Assembly (NCBI GenBank): GCA_903915545.1
Contig: CAIWTI010000138.1
Coordinates: 1-34,895 of the forward strand
Length of the DNA stretch: 34,895 nucleotides
Direction: 5' to 3'
Source of the DNA: an uncultured Actinomycetes bacterium
Lineage (GTDB): Bacteria; Actinomycetota; Thermoleophilia; Gaiellales; Gaiellaceae
Shown: piece by piece, positions 18,807 to 27,250 of the stretch
Position numbering within the stretch: position 1 is the stretch's first letter
How the letters are laid out: the number at the start of each line of letters is the position of its first letter
Position numbers and translations under genes: made by a program
The notes under the pieces: generated by a model
What the model saw: the letters and a program-made list of their open reading frames with translations, nothing else
Told to the model about the DNA's origin: nothing
Database searches by the model: none

Positions 18807-19775
18807 ATGGCTCTCTCCGGCAAGAAAATCGTGATTACCGGTGGCGCAGGATTTATCGCGACCACCCTCGCGCGACGTCTCGTTGATAGCAACGAGATCA
18901 TCGCGATCGACAACCTGCACCGAAACACGCTGGAGCAGACCGACCTTGGGTCGCACCCGAACTTCACGCTGCACCAGGCCGACGTGCTCGACGCTGCAGC
19001 GCTCCGAGAGCTTGCTGCCGGAGCGACGCACATCGTTCACTGCGCGGCGATCGCGGGGGTCGACACGGTGCTCGCGAGCCCCGTGCGGACGATGCGCGTG
19101 AACGTCATCGGCACCTACAACGCCCTTGAGGCAGCGCTCGCCACGATCGGCACGCTTGAGCGCTTCGTCGATTTCTCGACCAGCGAAGTGTTTGGCACGC
19201 ACGCCTACAACGTCTCGGAGGGTCAGGTCTCGACGATCGGCTCGGTGGGTGAGGCTCGATGGACGTACGCCGTCTCGAAGCTTGCGGGCGAGCACATGGC
19301 GCACGCCTACCACGAGGAACTTGGCCTTCCGACCGTCACCGTCCACCCGTTCAACGTCTTTGGCCCTGGCCAGATCGGTGGCGGCGCGATTCGCGCGTTC
19401 ATCGAGGACGCGCTCTCTGGCCGCAACCTCACTGTTCGTGGCGATGGCTCGCAGATTCGGGCGTGGTGCTACGTCGACGACATGGTCGAAGGCGTGCTCG
19501 CCTGCCTCGAACACCCGAACGCTGTTGGTCAGGCCTTCAACATCGGGAACCCCCGCTCGTCGGTGACGATCTTCGATCTCGCGACTCGGGTCAAGCGCCT
19601 CACGGAGTGCACCGGCGAGATCGTCTTCGCACCGCTCGGGTATGTCGACGTCGAGCTTCGAATCCCGAACGTGACGAAGGCGCGAGAGCTGATCGGGTGG
19701 GAGCCGAGCGTCGAACTCGACGACGGTCTCATTCGGACGATTGAAGCGTTCCGGAACCGCGCCGGCGCCGCGTGA
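18807..19775 (+). CDS. NAD-dependent epimerase/dehydratase (SDR)
   Basis: MALSGKKIVITGGAGFIATTLARRLV; FSTSEVFGTHAY; YAVSKLAGEHMAHAY; HPFNVFGPGQIGGGAIRAF. ATG 18807 preferred over ORF-track 18528. Confidence 0.9.
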   Translation: MALSGKKIVITGGAGFIATTLARRLVDSNEIIAIDNLHRNTLEQTDLGSHPNFTLHQADVLDAAALRELAAGATHIVHCAAIAGVDTVLASPVRTMRVNVIGTYNALEAALATIGTLERFVDFSTSEVFGTHAYNVSEGQVSTIGSVGEARWTYAVSKLAGEHMAHAYHEELGLPTVTVHPFNVFGPGQIGGGAIRAFIEDALSGRNLTVRGDGSQIRAWCYVDDMVEGVLACLEHPNAVGQAFNIGNPRSSVTIFDLATRVKRLTECTGEIVFAPLGYVDVELRIPNVTKARELIGWEPSVELDDGLIRTIEAFRNRAGAA

Positions 19776-20836
19776 CCGACACGCTGCCGCCCGTCCGCCT
19801 CGGTAAGCCCGATGTCGGAGCCGCAGAACTCGCTGCTGTTGCAGCAGTCGTCGAGACCGGCATGCTCACGATGGGCCCGAAGGTTGCCGAGTTTGAGGCG
19901 GAGATTGCGAAGGCGTGCGGGACCGCGCATGCGGTCGCCGTCTCATCAGGCACTGCCGCGCTACACCTCGCGGTGATCGCGCTTGGTCTTGAGCCGGGCG
20001 ACGAGGTGCTTGTTCCGGCCTACACCTTCCCCGCGACGGCGAATGTCGTCGCGCTGTCGGGCCTGCGCCCAGTGCTTGTTGATGTTGACCCGGTGACGAT
20101 GAATGTCGATCCGACGAAGATCGAGGTTGGCCCGAAGACGAAGGCGATGCTGGCCGTTCACCTCTTCGGTCGTCCGGCGCGGGTCGAAGAGCTCCCCGAC
20201 CTGCCGCTGATTGAGGATGCCGCGGGTGCCCTCGGCGCGCTTCACCGCGGACGTCCGTGCGGCTCGCTCGGAATCGCAGGCTGCTTCAGCTTCCATCCGC
20301 GCAAGACTGTGACCACGGGCGAGGGTGGAGCGGTAACGACCGATGACGACGAGGTCGCCGACGTGATTCGGCAGTGGCGCCACCACGGCTGGCGTCCGCC
20401 GACCGCGACCGACATGCCGAGTCCAGGCCTCAACTATCGGATTCCCGACATCCTTTGCGCGATCGGGATTCCGCAGATGCAGCGGCTACCTGAGCTCCTC
20501 GCCGCACGCACGCGGATCGCTGCGGGGTACTCGGAGCGTCTCCAGGATCTGCCGGTCGTGCTCCCCGAAGCCGACGCGGGCGATGTCCATGGTTGGCAGG
20601 CCTACGTGATTCAGCTCGACGATCGCGATCGTGTGCTGGCGGCGTTGCGCGCCCAGGGCATCGAGGCGCAGATCGGGACCTACGCGCTGCACCGCCTTGG
20701 GGCCTACCGCGATCAAGGGCCATTCCCTGGCGCCAGCAGTGTGTTCGAGCGGGGCATGGCGTTGCCGTTCCACACGAGCCTCACCGAGTCTGAGCTCGAT
20801 CGTGTGACCGACGCGATTCGCTCGCTGATCTCCTAA
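19772..20836 (+). CDS. DegT/DnrJ/EryC1/StrS aminotransferase
   Basis: 354 aa; GMLTMGPKVAEFEAEIAKACG, VAVSSGTAALHLAVIALGLEPGDEVLVPAYTFPATANV, IEDAAGALG, FSFHPRKTVTTGEGG (PLP Lys). GTGA overlap. Confidence 0.93.
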   Translation: MTDTLPPVRLGKPDVGAAELAAVAAVVETGMLTMGPKVAEFEAEIAKACGTAHAVAVSSGTAALHLAVIALGLEPGDEVLVPAYTFPATANVVALSGLRPVLVDVDPVTMNVDPTKIEVGPKTKAMLAVHLFGRPARVEELPDLPLIEDAAGALGALHRGRPCGSLGIAGCFSFHPRKTVTTGEGGAVTTDDDEVADVIRQWRHHGWRPPTATDMPSPGLNYRIPDILCAIGIPQMQRLPELLAARTRIAAGYSERLQDLPVVLPEADAGDVHGWQAYVIQLDDRDRVLAALRAQGIEAQIGTYALHRLGAYRDQGPFPGASSVFERGMALPFHTSLTESELDRVTDAIRSLIS

Positions 20837-20848
20837 CGTGCAGCTCTC

Positions 20849-20883
20849 TTGACAAGTTAGTGAGTCACCACTAACTTACGCGC
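20849..20883 (+). promoter_or_regulatory. TetR-regulated promoter and operator
   Basis: TTGACA (20849-20854), 17 nt, TAACTT (20872-20877), TSS predicted at ATG 20884. Palindrome AAGTTAGTG-AGTCAC-CACTAACTT (20854-20877) fills the spacer and -10. Confidence 0.75.
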
Positions 20884-21468
20884 ATGGTTGTTGTTGAACG
20901 CAAGTCACGTGAGGAGCGGCTCGAGGCCGTCCTCGATGCTGCCCTCGAGGAGTTCGGCACCAAGGGCTACCACGGGGGTTCGACCGAGGACATCGCCCGA
21001 CGGGCGGGGATCTCGCAGCCGTACGTCTTCCGGCTCTTCGGCACCAAGCGAGACCTCTTCGAGGCGCTCGTTCGCCGCTGCTTCGCCGAGACGCTGACGA
21101 TGTTCGAGCACGCCGCCGAAGGGCTGCGTGGAATGGAGGCTCTGGAAGCGATCGGTGCCTCCTACATGGAGCAGCTCCTCACCGATCAGCTGCGGCTCCG
21201 CGCTCAAATGCAGGCGTACTCCGCTTGCGACGACCCCGTGATCTGCACCGCTGTTCGCCAGGGCTATGGGGAGCTTGTTGGCTTCGCGGAACGTGTCTCT
21301 GGTCTCGACCCGGCGGAGATCTCCGCCTTCTTTGCCAAGGGAATGCTGCTGAACGTGATCGCCTCGATGGGGCTTACCCCAGTCGATCTTGCAGCCGGCT
21401 CGGTCGCCGAACCCTGGGCTGTTCGCCTGCTCGAAGGCTGTAAGCCAGCACCGCACGCTCTTCCCTAA
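20884..21468 (+). CDS. TetR/AcrR family transcriptional regulator
   Basis: 194 aa; EERLEAVLDAALEEFGTKGYHGGSTEDIARRAGISQPYVFRLFGTKRDLFEALV is a TetR HTH. Confidence 0.94.
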   Translation: MVVVERKSREERLEAVLDAALEEFGTKGYHGGSTEDIARRAGISQPYVFRLFGTKRDLFEALVRRCFAETLTMFEHAAEGLRGMEALEAIGASYMEQLLTDQLRLRAQMQAYSACDDPVICTAVRQGYGELVGFAERVSGLDPAEISAFFAKGMLLNVIASMGLTPVDLAAGSVAEPWAVRLLEGCKPAPHALP

Positions 21469-21518
21469 GGCCTTTCGCGCCCATTCCCATCTCTTTTTTT
21501 TGACCTCGGAGGTAAGTG

Positions 21519-22919
21519 ATGAATCACAAAGTACGCTGGACATTCGCGATCAGTTCCCTCGCGGTGTTCATGGTCACGCTCGACAACTTGGTCGTGACGA
21601 CGGCGATTCCCGTCATCCGCAAAGACCTACACGCAGGCATCGCAGGGCTTGAATGGACTGTGAACGCCTACACCCTAGTGTTCGCTGTCTTGCTCCTCAC
21701 AGGAGCGGCCCTCGGTGACCGCTTCGGCCGCCGGCTCGTCTTCTCGATCGGGCTCGGCATCTTCACGCTCTCGTCCGCAGCCGCGGCACTCGCTCCGACG
21801 ATCGGCGTGCTTGACGCAGCTCGTGCGTTGCAGGGTCTTGGTGGTGCAATCGTGATGCCGCTTTCACTCACGATCCTTTCGGCGGCCGTTCCCGCCGAAC
21901 GGCGTGGCCTTGCCCTCGGCGCGTGGGGCGGTGTCTCCGGGCTTGCGGTCGCCTTCGGGCCGCTGGTTGGCGGTGCCGTCGTCGATGGCATCTCGTGGCA
22001 CTGGATCTTCTGGCTGAACGTTCCGATCGGTCTCGTGCTTGCGCCTCTCGCGATGCTCCGCCTCGACGAGAGCCGCGGGCCGGCAAACACGTTTGACCTG
22101 CGCGGACTCGTGCTGATCAGCGGCGGCCTGTTTGGCATCGTTTGGGGTCTCGTCCGTGGGAACTCCGTCGGCTGGGGTTCACCCGAGATCGTCGCGGCGA
22201 TCGTGCTGGGCATCGTCCTTGTCGTTGCGTTCGTGCTCTGGGAGATGCGGGCCGAGCATCCCATGCTTCCGCTCCGCTTCTTCCGCAGCCGTGCGTTCAC
22301 CCTCTCAAGCGTTGCCTCGCTGTTGATGAGCTTCGGCATGTTCGGCTCGGTGTTCCTGCTTGCGCAGTTCTTCCAGACCGTGCAGGGCTACTCGCCGCTC
22401 GGATCGGGGCTGCGGATCCTGCCGTGGACGGCGATGCCAATGATCGTCGCGCCGATCGCCGGTGCGATGTCTGATCGGATCGGCGGGCACCGGTTGCTCG
22501 GCACCGGTCTCGCACTGCAGGCAATCGGCCTCGCATGGATCGCGGCAGTGTCGACGCCGACGACGCCCTACACCGATCTGATCCTGCCCTTCTCGCTCTC
22601 GGGCATCGGCATGGGCCTCTTCTTTGCACCAGTCGCAAACGTCGTGCTCTCCTCGGTGCGGCCGGAAGAAGAGGGCCAGGCATCGGGCGCAAACAATGCG
22701 ATCCGCGAACTTGGCGGAGTCCTTGGCGTGGCAGTTCTTGTTGCGATCTTTGCCCACTACGGCGGGTACCAATCGGGGCAGGCCTTCACGGACGGCCTCG
22801 TCCCGTCGGTGTGGGTCGGTGCAGTCATCGTCGCTATCGGCTCGATCGCCGCCTACGGCATCGGCAGACAGCGTCGCGCGCACGCGACCGCCAACGTTCC
22901 CGCGCTCGAATCGGTCTAG
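21519..22919 (+). CDS. MFS drug-efflux transporter, DHA2 (EmrB/QacA) type
   Basis: MNHKVRWTFAISSLAVFMVTLDNLVVTTAIPVIRKDL; LTGAALGDRFGRRLVFSIG; ALQGLGGAIVMPLSLTIL. SD GGAGGT 5 nt upstream of ATG 21519. Confidence 0.9.
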   Translation: MNHKVRWTFAISSLAVFMVTLDNLVVTTAIPVIRKDLHAGIAGLEWTVNAYTLVFAVLLLTGAALGDRFGRRLVFSIGLGIFTLSSAAAALAPTIGVLDAARALQGLGGAIVMPLSLTILSAAVPAERRGLALGAWGGVSGLAVAFGPLVGGAVVDGISWHWIFWLNVPIGLVLAPLAMLRLDESRGPANTFDLRGLVLISGGLFGIVWGLVRGNSVGWGSPEIVAAIVLGIVLVVAFVLWEMRAEHPMLPLRFFRSRAFTLSSVASLLMSFGMFGSVFLLAQFFQTVQGYSPLGSGLRILPWTAMPMIVAPIAGAMSDRIGGHRLLGTGLALQAIGLAWIAAVSTPTTPYTDLILPFSLSGIGMGLFFAPVANVVLSSVRPEEEGQASGANNAIRELGGVLGVAVLVAIFAHYGGYQSGQAFTDGLVPSVWVGAVIVAIGSIAAYGIGRQRRAHATANVPALESV

Positions 22920-22936
22920 CGAGCTCGCGACGGTAT

Positions 22937-22967
22937 AGGCTCCCTCGGTCCATGACCGAGGGAGCCT
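22937..22967 (+). terminator. 14-bp perfect hairpin straddling the start of the next gene (terminator-like or regulatory)
   Basis: AGGCTCCCTCGGTC-CAT-GACCGAGGGAGCCT, 17 nt after the MFS stop. Loop holds the first two bases of the ATG; no long U tract. Confidence 0.55.
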
Positions 22968-23866
22968 TGCTGTCAGTCGTCGTCACCGTCCTCAACGAGG
23001 CCGGAACTGTTGGTGAGCTCCATCGCCGTGTCGCCGACACGCTCGGGGATCGTCCGTTCGAGCTGATCTTCGTCGACGACGGCTCGACCGACGGCACGTT
23101 CGAGGCGCTTCGGACGATCTGTGCGGAGGACACCCGCGTTCGGGTTATTCGGCTGAAGCGGAACTTCGGTCAGCATCCCGCGATGCACGCAGGCCTCGTT
23201 CGGTCGCACGGCACGCAGATCGTGACGATGGATGGTGATCTCCAGAACCAGCCAGAAGACATCCCAAAGCTCGTCGCAGCGCTCAGCCGTGTCGATGTCG
23301 CCTCGGGTCGTCGCGTCGACCGCGCCGATTCAGTTGGTCGCACGTTGCCCTCGCGGGTGATCAACGGGCTCCTTCGTCGCTTCACGGGCGTTCCGATCTC
23401 TGACTTCGGCTGCGCCTTCAACGCGTATCGGCGTGATGCGATCGAACCGCTCTTCCCGTCGATTGGCAAGCAGAAGTTCACGAAGGCGCTCGTGCTTGCG
23501 AGCGGCGCGAGCGTCGAGGAGGTCGACGTTGCGCACGCGGCAAGCCGCGCCGGCTCGTCGTACTCGCCGATTCGTCTCGTGCGGCTCGCGCTCCACGTCG
23601 TTGTTGGGTTCTGGCCACAGCCGATCCAGTGGATCGGCCTCGCCCTCGGGCTCGTCTGCTCGGCCGCTGCCGCGATCCTCGCGGTCTATGGCGTCGTCTA
23701 CTGGATCGACCAGTCGAACTTTCCAGGCCCGCTCTTTGCCGGCACCGGGATCGTGTTCGTCCTCGGTGTCGAAGGCTTCATCCTTGCGCTGATCGGGGAG
23801 TACCTCGGCCGGATTCAGCGCGACGTCGAGAACCGACCGCTCTACGCGGTGCGCGAAGAGTTGTAA
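22952..23866 (+). CDS. Family 2 glycosyltransferase with C-terminal TM helices (DPMS/ArnC/GtrB-like)
   Basis: LSVVVTVLNEAGTVGELHRRV, FVDDGSTDGTFE, RVIRLKRNFGQHPAMHAGL, TMDGDLQNQPEDIPKL, two C-terminal TM segments. Confidence 0.9.
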   Translation: MTEGALLSVVVTVLNEAGTVGELHRRVADTLGDRPFELIFVDDGSTDGTFEALRTICAEDTRVRVIRLKRNFGQHPAMHAGLVRSHGTQIVTMDGDLQNQPEDIPKLVAALSRVDVASGRRVDRADSVGRTLPSRVINGLLRRFTGVPISDFGCAFNAYRRDAIEPLFPSIGKQKFTKALVLASGASVEEVDVAHAASRAGSSYSPIRLVRLALHVVVGFWPQPIQWIGLALGLVCSAAAAILAVYGVVYWIDQSNFPGPLFAGTGIVFVLGVEGFILALIGEYLGRIQRDVENRPLYAVREEL

Positions 23867-23942
23867 GCTCCGAATCCGCGCGGGACGCCGCGCCGTCCGC
23901 CTGGGGCGGGCGTGGTCGACGAACACGGGGGCAGGGCAAGCA

Positions 23943-24941
23943 ATGGGCAAGCGCGTACTGGTGACCGGTGGGGCGGGGTTCATCTCGTCCAATGTGGTCA
24001 GGCATCTCCTTGATCACTCAGATCACGAGGTCATCTCGCTCGACGCTTTGACGTACGCGGGCAACCTGGAGAATCTCGCCGATGTGCTGAGTCACCCACG
24101 GCTCTCGTTCGTCCACGGCGACATTCGGGACAAGGGGCTTGTTGCCGAGCTCGCCGCTGGCGTTGACGTGATCGTGAATGCCGCAGCCGAATCGCATGTC
24201 GAGAAATCGATTCGTGAAGGCGCATCCGAGTTTGTGACGACGAACGTCGAGGGCACGCAGATCCTGCTCGATGCGATTCGGCAGACGCCCGTCGAGCGCT
24301 TCATCCTGATCTCGTCATCGGAGGTGTACGGCACCGCCGAGTACGCACCGATGGACGAGGCGCACCCGCTCAATCCACGTTCGCCGTATGCCGCGACCAA
24401 GGCTGGCGCCGACCGGCTCGCCTACTCCTACGTCGCCACCTACGACCTGCCGATTGCGATTCTGCGTCCGTTCAACAACTACGGGCCCCGTCAGCATCCC
24501 GAGAAGTTGATTCCGCGCTTCATCACCCAGGCGCTGTCAGGCGAGCCGCTGACGATCCATGGCGAAGGCCACGCCTCGCGCGACTGGCTGTACGTCGGCG
24601 ATGACGCCGAGGCGATTCAGGCAGTGATCGAAGCGCCGCTCGACAAGATCACCGGGGCAGTCCTCAACATTGCGACGGGCGTGGACATCTCTGTCAACGA
24701 CGTTGCCGACGCGGTGCTTGACGCGCTCGGGAAGCCGCGCGATCACCGGGTACACATCGCCGAGCGGCTCGGCCAGGTTGATCGCCACATCGGCTCCACC
24801 GACGTCACGGCGGCAGCACTGGGCTGGCGCGCACGGACGTCGTTTGCCGAGGGATTGGAGCGCACCGTCGCCTGGTACCGCGACAATGAGGCGTGGTGGC
24901 GCGGAATCCTGGCCAAAGAAGTCTCCGCCTACTCGTCCTAG
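23943..24941 (+). CDS. dTDP-glucose 4,6-dehydratase-like SDR
   Basis: MGKRVLVTGGAGFISSNVVRHLL; DALTYAGNLENLADV; ISSSEVYGTAEY; SPYAATKAGADRLAYSY; RPFNNYGPRQHPEKLIPRFI. Confidence 0.88.
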   Translation: MGKRVLVTGGAGFISSNVVRHLLDHSDHEVISLDALTYAGNLENLADVLSHPRLSFVHGDIRDKGLVAELAAGVDVIVNAAAESHVEKSIREGASEFVTTNVEGTQILLDAIRQTPVERFILISSSEVYGTAEYAPMDEAHPLNPRSPYAATKAGADRLAYSYVATYDLPIAILRPFNNYGPRQHPEKLIPRFITQALSGEPLTIHGEGHASRDWLYVGDDAEAIQAVIEAPLDKITGAVLNIATGVDISVNDVADAVLDALGKPRDHRVHIAERLGQVDRHIGSTDVTAAALGWRARTSFAEGLERTVAWYRDNEAWWRGILAKEVSAYSS

Positions 24942-26089
24942 GCGCAGGTCCGGCTCAGCTCGGTCTGCTTGAAGCTGCCCGGCGCGAGGGGATCTGGACG
25001 GCGGTTGCTGATCGCGACCCGGGTGCTCCAGGGTTTGCGTTTGCCGATCGCCGGTGCATCGTCTCGACCGAGGACGAACCCGCGATCGAACGGCTGGCTG
25101 CGGCGCTTGACCTCGATGGGATCATCGCGCCAGGTACCGATTGGCCGGTGGCGGTTGCTGCGCGTGTCGCGGCCAAGCTGAACCTGCCGCATCCGATCGA
25201 CCCGGCCACCGGGATCCTTGCGACGAACAAGCTCCGCCAGCGTGAGAGTCTCGCCGCCGCGAACGTTCCCCAGCCACGGTGGCAGACAGTTACCGACGGA
25301 GCTGTCTCGCTCGCTCTGCCGTGTGTAGTAAAGGCGCCCGACCGGCAGGGCCAGAAGGGGCTGTCGCTTGTCCGTGAGCAGAGCGAGCTGGCACCCGCGA
25401 TCGCAAAGGCTCGCGCCGAATCGCGCAACGGCGTGGCGCTCGTCGAGGAGCTCGTCGACGGGCCTGAGGTGACAGTCATCGGGTACTCCCACGCTGGGAG
25501 CTACACCGCGCTTGCGGTGACCGACCGGATCGTTTCCGACCCGCCCGCGTTCGGTGTCGCGCTCGCTCACGTCTGGCCGTCGGTGCACGGGGGCGAGGCC
25601 GCTGAGGTGGCGCGCCAGGGGGTAGAAGCGCTCGGGATCATGAACGGACCGACGTACGCGCAGCTGCGTGTTGGCGCCGACGGGCCGAAGGTGATTGAGA
25701 TCGCCGCCCGGCTCGGCGGTGGTCACGACGGTGAGCTCGTGTGGGCAGCGACCGGTGTCGACCTGAACGCGCTCGCGCTCGCAGCGGCGTTTGGCAATGC
25801 AGGCGAGCCCGCGATCACGGGCGAAGGGGCAGGGGGCGCGGTGACACGCTTCCTCGTTCCACCAGAAGGGACGCTCGAGGCGGTTGAGGTTCCCGAGGAT
25901 CTGGTCGGCGTCGAGCGCGTGCGCCTCTACCGCTCGCCCGGCCATCTCTTTGGCCCATTCCGCTACGGCTCCGATCGCGCAGGTGCCGTCCTGACAGTCG
26001 GTGGTAGCCGCGAGGAGGCCGTCGAACGGGCCGAGGTCGCGGCAGACCGCATACGCTTCGTGACTGCTGATGCCGGAGCGCTCGTATGA
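24893..26089 (+). CDS. ATP-grasp ligase (CarB/PurK-like)
   Basis: LRLLVLGAGPAQLGLLEAARREG; VVKAPDRQGQKGLSLV; KVIEIAARLGGGHDGELV; GAVLTVGGSREEAVERAEVAADRI. Start GTG 24893 or 24896 lies inside the upstream gene. Confidence 0.87.
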   Translation: MVARNPGQRSLRLLVLGAGPAQLGLLEAARREGIWTAVADRDPGAPGFAFADRRCIVSTEDEPAIERLAAALDLDGIIAPGTDWPVAVAARVAAKLNLPHPIDPATGILATNKLRQRESLAAANVPQPRWQTVTDGAVSLALPCVVKAPDRQGQKGLSLVREQSELAPAIAKARAESRNGVALVEELVDGPEVTVIGYSHAGSYTALAVTDRIVSDPPAFGVALAHVWPSVHGGEAAEVARQGVEALGIMNGPTYAQLRVGADGPKVIEIAARLGGGHDGELVWAATGVDLNALALAAAFGNAGEPAITGEGAGGAVTRFLVPPEGTLEAVEVPEDLVGVERVRLYRSPGHLFGPFRYGSDRAGAVLTVGGSREEAVERAEVAADRIRFVTADAGALV

Positions 26090-26116
26090 CCACCCGACGA
26101 TGTCGAAGGGCTTGAC

Positions 26117-27250
26117 CTGAGCGTCGAGACAGCACGGTCAACGTTCCTGCAGTTTCAACCACCTGCCGTCGGAGAGGAGGAGGTTGCTGCGGTCGCGGAG
26201 ACGATCCGTTCGGGGTGGCTGACGTCTGGCCCGCGCGTTGCCGAACTCGAACGGCGCATGCGCGAGTACCTCGAAGCAGAGCATGTCCTCGCAGTGACGT
26301 CGGGGACTGCGGCTCTGCACCTCTCGCTCCTCGCGCTTGGTGTTGGGCCAGGCGACGAAGTGATTACGACGTCGCTCACCTGGCCCGCGACCGCGAACGT
26401 GATCGTGCACTGCGGTGCGACACCGGTCTTTGCAGACGTGCGCCCGGGCGATCTCAACATCGACCCAGAACGGGTTGCGGAGCTTGTCGGCACAAAGACG
26501 AAGGCGATCCTTCCCGTCCATCTCTATGGACAGTGCGCCGACCTCGACCCGCTCCACGCCTTGGGCATCCCGATCGTCGAGGATGCGGCCCACGCGGCAG
26601 AGTCGCGGTACCGCGGCCGGAAGATCGGCGGCCTCTCCGAGGCGACGTGCTTCTCGCTCTATGCGACCAAGAACATCGCGGCGGGCGAAGGCGGGCTGAT
26701 CGCGACCAACGATGCCAAGGTCGCCGAGGCAGTCGATGCCCTCCGTGTGATGCGCCGGGGGCATGGGTCGCTCTACGACATCCCTGTTGCCGGATACAAG
26801 GCGAACCTTTCCGACGTGTTGGCCTCGATCGCACTCGTCCAGCTCGACAAGGTTGAACGACACGGCGCGATCCGCCAGCGTCAGTTCGACCTGTACGACG
26901 AGGGGCTTGCTGGAGTTCCGGGCGTTACTCCGGTCGATCGTGACGCCCGCGACGTTCACGCCTACCACCTCTATGCGGTGCGCATCGACGCCGAGGCATT
27001 CGGCGCCACGCGCGACGAACTGCAGCAGGCCCTGACCGCCGAGAACATCGGAACGTCAATCCACTTCCTGCCCGTGCATCGCCTGACCGCGTATCGCGAT
27101 CGCCTTGTTGCAACCCAGCCTGAGCTTCCCGTCACCGAGCAGGCCGGTGCTGAGCTGCTGTCGCTACCGCTTTCGCCCGCTCACTCTGACGACGACATTC
27201 GCGACGCGATCGCTGCGATCCGTCGCGTTCACCAACGGTTCGCTGCATGA
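26117..27250 (+). CDS. DegT/DnrJ/EryC1/StrS aminotransferase with apparent CTG start
   Basis: In-frame upstream of ORF-track ATG 26258: (M)SVETARSTFLQFQPPAVGEEEVAAVAETIRSGWLTSGPRVAELERR, the expected DegT N-terminus. No ATG/GTG/TTG in frame after TGA 26087-26089; AAGGG 6 nt before CTG 26117. Core: VTSGTAALHLSLLALGVGPGDEVITTSLTWPATAN, FSLYATKNIAAGEGG. Confidence 0.8.
   Translation: MSVETARSTFLQFQPPAVGEEEVAAVAETIRSGWLTSGPRVAELERRMREYLEAEHVLAVTSGTAALHLSLLALGVGPGDEVITTSLTWPATANVIVHCGATPVFADVRPGDLNIDPERVAELVGTKTKAILPVHLYGQCADLDPLHALGIPIVEDAAHAAESRYRGRKIGGLSEATCFSLYATKNIAAGEGGLIATNDAKVAEAVDALRVMRRGHGSLYDIPVAGYKANLSDVLASIALVQLDKVERHGAIRQRQFDLYDEGLAGVPGVTPVDRDARDVHAYHLYAVRIDAEAFGATRDELQQALTAENIGTSIHFLPVHRLTAYRDRLVATQPELPVTEQAGAELLSLPLSPAHSDDDIRDAIAAIRRVHQRFAA

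Noticed and set aside
21494-21501. T8 run after tetR as a Rho-independent terminator
   Set aside because: No convincing GC stem immediately upstream; more likely part of the tetR-MFS spacer.
23867-23942. GC-rich hairpin-like segment before the dTDP-glucose dehydratase gene
   Set aside because: Short imperfect GC pairings expected by chance at this composition; no U-tract or conserved element recognisable.
24938-25945. 335-aa minus-strand ORF opposite the ATP-grasp gene
   Set aside because: Shadow ORF; composition and position mirror the coding strand.
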